A stretch of 34,979 nucleotides of DNA from Verrucomicrobiota bacterium (GTDB taxonomy: Bacteria > Verrucomicrobiota > Verrucomicrobiia > Limisphaerales > UBA9464), in the NCBI GenBank assembly GCA_947454705.1, contig CANGKZ010000050.1:1-34979 (forward strand), written 5' to 3'. Under the pieces are notes generated by a model that made no database searches, was not told where the DNA came from, and saw nothing but the letters and a program-made list of their open reading frames with translations. The translations under genes were made by a program, and so were the position numbers. Shown here piece after piece: positions 13,726-21,758 of this stretch. Position 1 is the first letter of the stretch. Every line of letters begins with the position of its first letter.

Positions 13726-16379
13726 CTCCCAATCGCGAAGAGACGCTTTTCGCCGCGGCGCTTGAGCTGCCCGCGGGAGAACGTGTGGCGTATCTGGCCC
13801 GCGAGTGCGGAGCGGATGGGGCCCTGCGTGCCCGCGTGGCGGCGCTGTTGGCGTCGTACGACGCAACCGCGAATCCGCTGGTGACCCAGTTTCAGTCGAG
13901 CGAAGCCCCGGTGCCCGGATTGAACTTCGCGGAGGACGACCGGGTGGGGCAGATGCTGGGTCGGTATAAACTCCTGGAGAAGCTGGGCGAAGGCGGCTGC
14001 GGGGTGGTGTACGTGGCGGAGCAGACAGAACCGGTGCGTCGTCGCGTTGCGTTGAAGGTGATCAAACTTGGGATGGACACCAAACAGGTGGTGGCCCGGT
14101 TTGAAGCGGAACGTCAGGCGTTGGCGCTGATGGATCATCCGAACATCGCCAAGGTGTTGGATGCCGGAACCACCGAAGCAGGACGTCCGTTCTTCGTGAT
14201 GGAACTGGTTCGTGGAATCCGGATCACGGATTATTGCGATCAAACGAATCTGAGCACGCAGGAGCGGTTGAACCTGTTCATCAAGGTGTGCCAGGCGATC
14301 CAGCACGCGCATCAGAAGGGAATCATCCACCGGGACATCAAGCCCTCGAACATCCTGGTGACGCTGCACGATGGAGTTCCTGTACCGAAAGTGATCGACT
14401 TCGGCATTGCGAAGGCGACGGAGGGGCGCCTGACCGAGGCCACGGTGTACACGCAGTTGAATCAGTTCATCGGAACTCCGGCGTACATGAGTCCGGAGCA
14501 GGCGGAGATGAGCGGACTCGACATCGATACCCGCAGCGATATCTACAGCCTCGGAGTGCTTCTCTACGAATTGCTGATTGGAAGGCCCCCCTTTGATCCG
14601 AAGGAGTTGATGTCGCTGGGGCTGGATGCGATGCGGAAGACGATCCGCGAGCGGGATCCGGCACGTCCGAGCACGAAGCTGGCGACGCTGGCGACGCTGG
14701 AGGCAGAAGAATTGACCACAACAGCAAAACGCCGAGCGACGGAGACGTCGAAGCTGGTGAGCCAGTTGAAGGGGGATCTGGACTGGATCGTGATGAAGTG
14801 TCTGGAGAAGGACCGGACGCGTCGCTACGAGACGGCCAACGGGCTGGCCTCGGACATCACGCGGCATCTCACCAATGAGCCCGTGGTGGCACGTCCGCCG
14901 AGCGCCAGGTACAAGCTTCAAAAGGCGTTTCGGAGAAACAAGCTGGTCTATGTGGCGGGCACGGTGGTGTTCGTGGCGTTGATGCTGGGAGTGATGTTGA
15001 GCGTCTGGCAGGCCGTGCGGGCGCAGCGGGCGGAACAGTTCGCGCGTCAGCGACTGGAGGAGTCGGAGGCGATCTCGAAGTTTATGACCGAGGTCTTCCA
15101 GAGCCCGGATCCCGCCAAAGATGGAAGGACCATCACGGTGGTTGAAACGTTGGGAGCTGCGGCGAAGAAGTTGGAGAAAGATCTCGAATCGCAACCCGAG
15201 CGACGCGCGCAGCTTCAGGCCGTGCTGGGACAAACCTACGCTTCTCTCGGGCTTTTTGCCGAAGCCACGCAGATGGAGCGAAGGGTTCATCAATTCTATC
15301 TCTCCACGAGCGGGCCTACCCATACCAACACCCTCAATTCAGCGTTGCGGTTGGGGGCTGGGCTCGGAGCCGCGAATCCGAAGCAGATCCCTGAGGGCCT
15401 CGAACTTTTGCAACGGGCGGTTGCAGAGTATCGCCGGCAGTATGGTTCGGACCATCCGGCGACCCTTAAGGCCATGTTGAAGCTGTCCGGTGGGTTGAGG
15501 GAATTCGGCGATCGAAAGGAAGCGTTGGACGTGGGGAGGGATTTGTTGGAACGGCAGCAACGGATCCTCGGTTCGGAGCATCCGGAGACCATTCAGAACA
15601 TGTCCAATGTCGCGGCCATGCTGATGCTCTTCGGCAACACGACGGAAGCGGTGAAGCTGAGCGCGGAGGCGCTTCGTTTGCGACGCAAGTTGGATGGACG
15701 TCCCACGCCTGCCCTGTGTGAAGCCATGTGGTCACACTCCTTCTGTCTTACCCAGGCGGACCAGATCGCTGAAGCCTCGAAACTGTCGGAGGAGCTCTTG
15801 CCCATGCTGAGAGAGATCATGGGACCGGAGAACTCTGCCGTGCTGAGTTTGATGGTCAACATGACGGCGGACTATATGACCCTGAATCGTCTGTCCGACG
15901 CCCAGCGAATGGCTCAAGAGGCCTATGATCTGGGAATGCGGGTTCAAGGACCCAAAAGCGGCATAGTAATCAATTCACTGGGAAACCTGTCCCAGGTGCA
16001 CGCACGTTTGGGACACGGTGACGAGGCCGTACGCCTGGGGGAACAGGTGCTCGCAACCTGCCGAGCGCTGAACGGCCCCGATGGCGAGATGACCTTGCAG
16101 GCCCTGACAGAGCTCGGGCGAACCTGCCTGATGGTGAATCGAATTCCGGAGGCGATTGCGTATGCCGAAACGGCATTAAAAGCGGGACGCCCTCAACTGC
16201 CTGCCATGGCCAACGAGACCACCATTACGATGCGTCTCTTGATCGAGATCTATGAGAAAACGGGCGACGCCTCGCGACGCGCTGCCTTGACCAAGGAGTT
16301 GGATCGCTTGACTGCGACGCTCAATTCGACGTCCACCACGAATCAGGTTCCGTCCAAGGGAACCGCCGCAAAACAATGA
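13722..16379 (+). CDS. Transmembrane Ser/Thr protein kinase with TPR tail (paralog 2)
   Basis: This protein of 885 residues has the same architecture as its neighbours. The N-terminal module ETLFAAALELPAGERVAYLA is followed by the kinase domain (about 80-385) with GEGGCGVVYVAE, Lys112, HRDIKPSN (His203, Asp205, Asn210), DFG 226-228 and MSPEQ. The membrane helix lies at about 408-429, the SEAISKFMTEV segment just after it, and then TPR-type helices. The kinase half is nearly identical to that of the next gene, while the TPR half is clearly different. A 9-bp in-frame duplication in the linker (14681-14698, giving ATLATL) is absent from the third kinase. The start codon overlaps the previous stop, and the stop overlaps the next start (ATGA at both ends), so translation is probably coupled. 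Confidence 0.93.
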   Translation: MTPNREETLFAAALELPAGERVAYLARECGADGALRARVAALLASYDATANPLVTQFQSSEAPVPGLNFAEDDRVGQMLGRYKLLEKLGEGGCGVVYVAEQTEPVRRRVALKVIKLGMDTKQVVARFEAERQALALMDHPNIAKVLDAGTTEAGRPFFVMELVRGIRITDYCDQTNLSTQERLNLFIKVCQAIQHAHQKGIIHRDIKPSNILVTLHDGVPVPKVIDFGIAKATEGRLTEATVYTQLNQFIGTPAYMSPEQAEMSGLDIDTRSDIYSLGVLLYELLIGRPPFDPKELMSLGLDAMRKTIRERDPARPSTKLATLATLEAEELTTTAKRRATETSKLVSQLKGDLDWIVMKCLEKDRTRRYETANGLASDITRHLTNEPVVARPPSARYKLQKAFRRNKLVYVAGTVVFVALMLGVMLSVWQAVRAQRAEQFARQRLEESEAISKFMTEVFQSPDPAKDGRTITVVETLGAAAKKLEKDLESQPERRAQLQAVLGQTYASLGLFAEATQMERRVHQFYLSTSGPTHTNTLNSALRLGAGLGAANPKQIPEGLELLQRAVAEYRRQYGSDHPATLKAMLKLSGGLREFGDRKEALDVGRDLLERQQRILGSEHPETIQNMSNVAAMLMLFGNTTEAVKLSAEALRLRRKLDGRPTPALCEAMWSHSFCLTQADQIAEASKLSEELLPMLREIMGPENSAVLSLMVNMTADYMTLNRLSDAQRMAQEAYDLGMRVQGPKSGIVINSLGNLSQVHARLGHGDEAVRLGEQVLATCRALNGPDGEMTLQALTELGRTCLMVNRIPEAIAYAETALKAGRPQLPAMANETTITMRLLIEIYEKTGDASRRAALTKELDRLTATLNSTSTTNQVPSKGTAAKQ
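13890..14990 (+). repeat. Long direct repeat, unit 1 (kinase domain of paralog 2)
   Basis: The DNA from the end of the N-terminal module to the membrane helix is closely matched, base for base over long runs, by 16547-17638 in the next gene. The offset is 2657 bases before the 9-bp duplication and 2648 after it. Boundaries are approximate. Confidence 0.8.
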
Positions 16380-19300
16380 CGAATCCGAATCGCGAAGAAA
16401 CCCTGTTCGCCGAGGCGCTTGAGTTGCCTGCGGGGGAGCGTGTGGCGTATCTGGCCCACGAGTGCGGATCGGATACGGCCCTGCGCGCCCGCGTGGAGGC
16501 GCTGCTGGCGTCGTACAACGCGACCGCGAACCCGCTGGTGACGCATATTCAGTCCGCAGAAGCCCCAGTGTCCGGATTGAACTTCGCGGAGGACGACCGG
16601 GTGGGGCAGATGCTGGGCCGGTATAAACTCCTGGAGAAACTGGGCGAAGGCGGCTGCGGGGTGGTGTACGTGGCGGAGCAGACGGAACCGGTGCGTCGTC
16701 GGGTTGCACTCAAAGTGATCAAGCTGGGAATGGACACCAAACAGGTGGTGGCCCGGTTTGAAGCGGAACGTCAGGCGCTGGCGCTGATGGATCATCCGAA
16801 CATAGCCAAGGTGTTGGATGCGGGAACCACGGAAGCAGGACGGCCGTTTTTTGTGATGGAACTGGTTCGTGGAATCCGGATCACGGATTACTGCGATCAA
16901 ACAAATCTGAGCACACAGGAGCGGTTGAACCTGTTCATCAAGGTGTGCCAGGCGATCCAGCACGCGCATCAGAAGGGGATCATCCACCGGGACATCAAGC
17001 CATCGAACATTCTGGTGACCCTGCACGATGGAGTGGCGGTGCCCAAAGTGATCGACTTCGGCATCGCCAAGGCCACCGAAGGCCGCCTGACCGATGCCAC
17101 GGTGTACACGCAGTTGAATCAGTTCATCGGAACTCCGGCGTACATGAGTCCGGAGCAGGCGGAGATGAGCGGACTCGATATTGATACCCGCAGCGACATC
17201 TACAGCCTCGGAGTTCTTCTCTACGAATTGCTCACCGGGAAGACGCCGTTTGACGCCAAGGAGTTGATGTCACTGGGGATCGATGCGATGCGGAAGACAA
17301 TCCGCGAGCGGGATCCGGCACGTCCGAGCACGAAGCTGGCGACGCTGGGGGCAGAGGAACTGACCACAACAGCAAAACGGCGTGCAACGGAGACTGCGAA
17401 GCTGGTGAGTCAGTTGAAAGGGGACCTGGACTGGATCGTGATGAAGTGTCTGGAGAAGGACCGGACGCGCCGATACGAGACGGCCAACGGGCTGGCTTCG
17501 GACATCACGCGACATCTCACCAACGAGCCCGTGGTGGCACGTCCGCCGAGTGCCAGTTACAAGCTTCAAAAAGCGTTTCGGAGGAACAGGCTGGTCTATA
17601 CCGCGGGCACGGTCGTGTTCGTGGCGTTGACGTTCGGAGTGGTATTGAGCGCCTGGCAGGCGGTGCGCGCGGAGCGTGAGGCGAGGCGGGCGCAGCGGGC
17701 GGAACTTGCGGCGACCCGGCGGCAGACGGAAGCCGAGGCAATCGCAAAGTTTATGACCGAGGTCTTCCAGAGTCCTGAACCCGGCCGTGATGGCCGTGCG
17801 GTCACGGCCGCGGAAATGCTCGGGGCTGCGGCGAAGAAATTGGAGACCGATCTCTCCGGACAACCAGAACGGCGCGCACAACTTCAGACGACGTTGGGGG
17901 CAACCTATTTTTCGATGGGGCTCTATGATGAGGCCATCCCCATGTTTGAACGAGTTCGTGACTACTACCTCGCAGGCTCGGGCCCCGAGCACACCAATAC
18001 GATCGAGGCGATGCATCGCCTGGGGGATGCCTACAAGATGAGTGGACGCAGGGTGGAGTCCGTCAAACTTATGCGTGAGGTGCTGCGCCTGCGGCGTCAA
18101 ATCAATGGCCCGGAGCATCCTGCAACTCTTACTGCAATGGACTCTTTGGCAGTAAATGAGTCAAAAGATCCGGTCGAGCAAAAGGAGGCAGTCGAGCTCC
18201 TGGAAAGCGCGCTCGCGTCGAGCCGCAAGGTTATGCCGCCGGCATCGCCCCTGACCCTGCGCATCATGCACAATCTGGCGCTCTCCTACCGCAAGATCGG
18301 CAAGATCGAGAAATCTGTGCCAATGCAGGAAGAGGTACTGCTGCAGTGCAGGAAAAAATTCGGTAATGAGAATCCGCAGACAATCCGGGCGATTCAGACC
18401 ATGGCTCACTATTACGAGGACAGCGGTCGAGTGGCGTTGGCACTCGATCTTCGCGAAGAGCAGCTTCGGCTCAGCCGGAAGGTGCTGGGGCCTGAGCATC
18501 CTGGCACCCACGCTGCACTCGGGTTTTTGAGGTACACCTATTCTATTGTTGGGCGATATGAAGAAGCCTTCAAGCTGGCGGATGAATGCCTTGCGCTGGT
18601 CAACCGGATCGATGGCCCCGAGAGTCGTTCGACTTTGCATGATATGCGGGAGGCTGCAGAAATCACGCTGCGGTCGGGTCGAGTGGATGAAGCGATCAAG
18701 CGGTATGAGAATCTCGTTGCTCTCCAAAACAAGGTGGATGGTCAGGAACATCCCGCCACCCGTCGATGCATGCGGGAATTGGCGCATGCCTATTTCGCGG
18801 CGGGGCGCAAAGGGGACGCCGTGGAAATGCTCAATCGGGTGACGGCGCTGCGTGTGACCGATGAGGCTGGCTCGATCGCGCGTCAGTGGCTCGCCATCTG
18901 GCAAGTATGGACAGGCCAAACCGGAGACTATGAAGCGATGCGACGCCAATGGGTGCAACAGACCGAGGGAGGCGAGGATCCGGGCGTCGTTGAACGCGCT
19001 TCGAAATCGTTTCTGCTGCGACCTTCGACCGACTCGGAACTTACGTCGAGGGCGCTCAAACTCGCCACGAAAAGTGCGGAGCGATATATGACCGATCCGT
19101 GGATGCTGACGACTCTCGGATTCGCCCAATATCGTAACGGACTGTTTGCCGAGGGGGAGCGGAACTTACTGACGGCGCAACGGATGGCTGGACCCACGCA
19201 TTTTGACACCGTCACGGTGGCGCGAATGGTTCGCGTGATGTGTCTTGTGAGGCTGGGACGCCTGGATGAATCGAGACGCCTCTTTCGCGAAGCGGAGGCG

Positions 19301-19438
19301 GCGATGCTTCCAATGTCGACGGATGAAAGCCGTCCCTTCTCGGGCAAAAGGTTGGCATTTCCGGACGAGTTGATCGGCTGGCTGGCCTACAAGGAAGCCC
19401 GGGCCCTGTTGGCGGAAGCGGCCGCCGTGAAGCCGTGA
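16376..19438 (+). CDS. Transmembrane Ser/Thr protein kinase with long TPR tail (paralog 3)
   Basis: At 1020 residues this is the longest of the three kinases. The N-terminal module (ETLFAEALELPAGERVAYLA) leads into a kinase domain with GEGGCGVVYVAE, Lys113, HRDIKPSN (His204, Asp206), DFG 227-229 and GTPAYMSPEQ. The membrane helix lies at about 406-427. The tail has at least ten TPR-like helical pairs, many with the HPxTxxAMxxLA or LGxxYxxxGRxxEA pattern, and a C-terminal extension (ESAERYM-like, FAQYRNGLFAEGERNLL) that the other two lack. The post-membrane segment differs at several positions (FQSPEPGRDGRAVTAAEMLG). It overlaps the previous gene by ATGA, and its TGA lies inside a possible GTG start of the sigma factor. 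The sensory ligand is unknown. Confidence 0.93.
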   Translation: MTNPNREETLFAEALELPAGERVAYLAHECGSDTALRARVEALLASYNATANPLVTHIQSAEAPVSGLNFAEDDRVGQMLGRYKLLEKLGEGGCGVVYVAEQTEPVRRRVALKVIKLGMDTKQVVARFEAERQALALMDHPNIAKVLDAGTTEAGRPFFVMELVRGIRITDYCDQTNLSTQERLNLFIKVCQAIQHAHQKGIIHRDIKPSNILVTLHDGVAVPKVIDFGIAKATEGRLTDATVYTQLNQFIGTPAYMSPEQAEMSGLDIDTRSDIYSLGVLLYELLTGKTPFDAKELMSLGIDAMRKTIRERDPARPSTKLATLGAEELTTTAKRRATETAKLVSQLKGDLDWIVMKCLEKDRTRRYETANGLASDITRHLTNEPVVARPPSASYKLQKAFRRNRLVYTAGTVVFVALTFGVVLSAWQAVRAEREARRAQRAELAATRRQTEAEAIAKFMTEVFQSPEPGRDGRAVTAAEMLGAAAKKLETDLSGQPERRAQLQTTLGATYFSMGLYDEAIPMFERVRDYYLAGSGPEHTNTIEAMHRLGDAYKMSGRRVESVKLMREVLRLRRQINGPEHPATLTAMDSLAVNESKDPVEQKEAVELLESALASSRKVMPPASPLTLRIMHNLALSYRKIGKIEKSVPMQEEVLLQCRKKFGNENPQTIRAIQTMAHYYEDSGRVALALDLREEQLRLSRKVLGPEHPGTHAALGFLRYTYSIVGRYEEAFKLADECLALVNRIDGPESRSTLHDMREAAEITLRSGRVDEAIKRYENLVALQNKVDGQEHPATRRCMRELAHAYFAAGRKGDAVEMLNRVTALRVTDEAGSIARQWLAIWQVWTGQTGDYEAMRRQWVQQTEGGEDPGVVERASKSFLLRPSTDSELTSRALKLATKSAERYMTDPWMLTTLGFAQYRNGLFAEGERNLLTAQRMAGPTHFDTVTVARMVRVMCLVRLGRLDESRRLFREAEAAMLPMSTDESRPFSGKRLAFPDELIGWLAYKEARALLAEAAAVKP
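16547..17638 (+). repeat. Long direct repeat, unit 2 (kinase domain of paralog 3)
   Basis: This is the partner of 13890-14990. The high DNA similarity stops soon after the membrane helix, where the TPR parts diverge. That pattern fits recent duplication or ongoing gene conversion limited to the catalytic half. Confidence 0.8.
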
Positions 19439-19449
19439 GTTCTTCCTCC

Positions 19450-20013
19450 ATGAGTGATGTAACCCAGATCCTGAGTGCGGTTCGAGCGGGCGATGAAGCG
19501 GCTGCGGGGCAGTTGTTTGAACTCGTGTACACCGAGCTCCGGCAGGTCGCGGCTCAAAAGATGGCGGGAGAGGCCGTTGGTCACACGCTTCAGCCCACCG
19601 CATTGGTGCACGAGGCGTGGCTGCGTCTTGGTGCGGATGCACAACCGCACTGGCAGAACCGGGCGCATTTCTTTTCCGCGGCGGCGGAGGCGATGCGGCG
19701 CATCCTGGTGGACCGGGCCCGGCGCAAACAGGCGCTGCGCCGCGGTTCGGGCGCGGAGCACATTGATGTCAACGGCGAGGGATTCGAGATCGCCGGGCCT
19801 GCCGATGACGAGCAACTGCTGCGCCTGAATGAAGTGCTCGATCAGTTCGTGGCCATCGAACCGCAGAAGGCCGAACTGGTGAAACTGCGATACTTCGTCG
19901 GGCTCTCCGTGGAACAGGCCGCCCTGGTGTTGAATGTTTCAGAACCCACGGCGAAACGCTGGTGGGCGTACTCCAAGGCCTGGCTCTATCGCGAAATGAA
20001 GGGCAAGGAGTGA
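19450..20013 (+). CDS. ECF-type RNA polymerase sigma factor (TIGR02999-like)
   Basis: This 187-residue sigma factor directs RNA polymerase to a target promoter set. Region 2 shows LVYTELRQVAAQKM, TALVHEAWLRLG, and FFSAAAEAMRRILVDRARRK, all hallmarks of the TIGR02999 family. Region 4 shows KLRYFVGLSVEQAALVLNVS followed by TAKRWWAYSKAWLYREM, the promoter -35 binding helix-turn-helix. The ATG at 19450 gives the usual family start (MSDVTQIL). A GTG at 19435 is in frame and overlaps the kinase stop by GTGA, copying the overlap style of the two upstream junctions, so it remains possible. No anti-sigma gene is adjacent; the three upstream kinases are the likely regulators. In ECF43 (EcfP of Vibrio) a partner kinase activates the sigma factor by phosphorylation; the same here is inference. 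Confidence 0.92.
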   Translation: MSDVTQILSAVRAGDEAAAGQLFELVYTELRQVAAQKMAGEAVGHTLQPTALVHEAWLRLGADAQPHWQNRAHFFSAAAEAMRRILVDRARRKQALRRGSGAEHIDVNGEGFEIAGPADDEQLLRLNEVLDQFVAIEPQKAELVKLRYFVGLSVEQAALVLNVSEPTAKRWWAYSKAWLYREMKGKE

Positions 20014-20140
20014 GGTAGGAGTGGAATTAAAAATTGGGAATGAGAAATTAAAAATGGGAGAGCGGAGGATCGCAGATGGGAGATCGGAGGATGCCGGATG
20101 CTGGATGCTGGGCTTCGTGGGACACCTTGGGCCGCGGGCC

Positions 20141-20184
20141 TTTGGAGTGCGGTGGCAGAGCGCAGCGTCGACACCGCTTTCGAG
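20141..20184 (+). repeat. REP-like hairpin repeat, copy 3
   Basis: The head TTTGGAGT is followed by a stem GCGGTG (20149-20154) pairing with CACCGC (20172-20177) across GCAGAGCGCAGCGTCGA, then TTTCGAGC. It faces the inverted copy at 20296-20325 and shares its head with the pair at 185-308. Confidence 0.6.
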
Positions 20185-20295
20185 CACGTTCACTGAATCA
20201 AACCGACCGGTCCGGTTGAGTTGGTTTCAAGAATGAGATGCTCACTGCGGTTTCGTGGTTCTCTAATTTTGGATCCAAGTCCTATTCGAACCCTT

Positions 20296-20325
20296 CAAAG
20301 CGCCAGAGGACTGGCGCACTCCAAG
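20296..20325 (-). repeat. REP-like hairpin repeat, copy 4 (inverted)
   Basis: On the minus strand this reads CTTGGAGT, then a perfect 7-bp hairpin GCGCCAG - TCCT - CTGGCGC, then TTTG. Together with copy 3 it forms an inverted pair about 185 bases across. Confidence 0.6.
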
Positions 20326-20360
20326 ACGCTGTCGCGACCTCGTTCCCCGCGCGGCGACAT

Positions 20361-20380
20361 GGACTTTGGACTTTGGACTA
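20361..20380. repeat. GGACTTT word tandem
   Basis: GGACTTTGGACTTTGGACTA is a 7-bp period tandem. Related words appear near 550-562, 4629-4647 and 6052-6067, always between genes. Confidence 0.45.
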
Positions 20381-20401
20381 TTCGGATCGCCGAACGCGTT
20401 C

Positions 20402-21742
20402 TCAGGCCATTTCGAGGCCGCGCATCGTTCCGGTGGAGGAGGCAAACTTGTCCGATTCGATCCCCATCCGCTGGAGCATGGAGACAAATAGGTTGGGCAG
20501 CGGATAGTTCCGCTGGGTGTCGAATGCCAGATGCTGCCCGTGCTTGAATCCGCCACCCGCAAATAGAATGGGCAGATTCGTGGTCACGTGGGTGTTGGCG
20601 TTCCCCAGATTGGAACCGTAGAGAATCATCGTCCGGTCCAGCAGGGTGTCGCCCTGTTCCTTCACCCGCTTGAGCTCGGTGAGCATTCCGGAGATCAATT
20701 GCATGTGCCAGAGGTCGATCGCCTTCAACTGCGCGATCTTGGCCTCGGAGCGTCCGTGGTGGGAGAGGTTGTGGTAGGCCTCGGTCAGCTTGGTGTCGCC
20801 GAGTTCGATCACCGGCGAGTTCACGCTGTCGAGCAACAGCGCGATGGACCGCGTGGAATCAGTCTCGAAGGCGAGTCGTGCGAGGTCGTACATCAGCCGC
20901 ACTTTTTCCATGTAGTCGCGCGGACTCTCGGGATCGAGCGGGACGCTGGCCGACACCGCGGGCTTCGGCTTGCGCTCCCATTCGCGCGACATCTGCATGC
21001 GCTGCTCCAGTTCGCGCACGCTGGTGAAGTATTGGTCGAGACGGTCGCGGTCCGCGCCGCTCACGTTCTTCTTCAACGTGGTGGCCTGGCCCGCAACGGC
21101 GTCGAGGATGCTCTGGCCGAGTTCGAGTTTGCGGACCTGGTTCTCCGTCTCCGCGGCACTGCCTTGGAGGAAGAGCCGACGGAACACGTCCGACGCCTTT
21201 TCCTCGCACGGAATCAGAACCCCGGAGCCGGTCCAGGAAAGGCTCCGCGCCCCGCGGTCCACGTTCACGCCGAGGTTCAGCGAAGGAAACCGGGTGAGGT
21301 GGCCGATGCGTTCGGCGATGTATTGATCGAGCGAGATGGTGTTGCGGAATCCGCCGCTGCCCGGGTGCGGGGCCGCGGTGAGGAAGCAGTTGTCGGCGGG
21401 ATGGCCGCCATCGACGTCCGGATGCGACACGCCGCTGAACACGGTGAATTGATCCCGGTGATCGCGAAGCGCCTCAAGATAGGGCGACGGCGTGTATCCG
21501 CGGCCGGTGGTCTTGGGAAAGAACTCCTCGGGAAGCAGGCCGAGGTTGTTGCAAATCGCGAACATCCGCCGCGGGGTTGCCGGGGCCTTTTCCGCGCCGC
21601 GCGCGAAGGCCGGGGACATGGATTCCAGGAACGGCAGCGAAAGCGCGATGCCGCTCCCCACCAGGAAGCGCCGACGCGACAGCGCCTGCCGAGTGGAAAC
21701 AAACGGCATGCGCACGGAGGATTCGGAGGGAATGGGCTTCAT
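20402..21742 (-). CDS. DUF1552 family secreted protein (Tat signal)
   Basis: This 446-residue protein belongs to the DUF1552 family, common in Planctomycetes and Verrucomicrobia and of unknown biochemical function. A twin-arginine signal is visible at about residues 22-45 ([20 protein letters not shown]), so it is probably exported folded. Family stretches include [44 protein letters not shown], and a C-terminal part with YHNLSHHG and [15 protein letters not shown]. That C-terminal half resembles the alkaline-phosphatase/sulfatase-like fold of DUF1501 proteins. The ATG at 21742 follows the DUF1592 gene by 16 bases, so the two form an operon; a later ATG (11 codons on) is also possible. The fixed pairing with DUF1592 suggests a shared periplasmic oxidative or degradative process. 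Confidence 0.9.
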   Translation of the reverse strand: MKPIPSESSVRMPFVSTRQALSRRRFLVGSGIALSLPFLESMSPAFARGAEKAPATPRRMFAICNNLGLLPEEFFPKTTGRGYTPSPYLEALRDHRDQFTVFSGVSHPDVDGGHPADNCFLTAAPHPGSGGFRNTISLDQYIAERIGHLTRFPSLNLGVNVDRGARSLSWTGSGVLIPCEEKASDVFRRLFLQGSAAETENQVRKLELGQSILDAVAGQATTLKKNVSGADRDRLDQYFTSVRELEQRMQMSREWERKPKPAVSASVPLDPESPRDYMEKVRLMYDLARLAFETDSTRSIALLLDSVNSPVIELGDTKLTEAYHNLSHHGRSEAKIAQLKAIDLWHMQLISGMLTELKRVKEQGDTLLDRTMILYGSNLGNANTHVTTNLPILFAGGGFKHGQHLAFDTQRNYPLPNLFVSMLQRMGIESDKFASSTGTMRGLEMA

Positions 21743-21758
21743 GGGGGCGTTGTTGAAT

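Larger units (their letters stand above)
20014..20401. other. Non-coding gap with REP-like pair and word repeats
   Basis: No gene was found between the convergent sigma-factor and DUF1552 genes. The gap starts with A-rich words (AATTAAAAATTGGGAATGAG, 20025-20044, then AAATTAAAAATGGGAG), continues with GATGGGAGATCGGAGGATG and GGATGCTGGATGCTGGG (to 20112), carries the inverted pair of TTTGGAGT elements (20141-20184 and 20296-20325), and ends with GGACTTTGGACTTTGGACTA (20361-20380). No clear intrinsic terminator was seen for either flanking gene. Confidence 0.7.

Noticed and set aside
13611-15323. A 570-codon minus-strand frame across the kinase 1/kinase 2 junction, with a similar one opposite kinase 3
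   Set aside because: The similarity between these antisense frames only mirrors the duplicated kinases on the plus strand.
20014-20401. Small genes in the gap after the sigma factor
   Set aside because: Short frames here are built from repeat words (GGATGCT, GGACTTT, A-rich words) and REP-like hairpins; none has a plausible start or domain.
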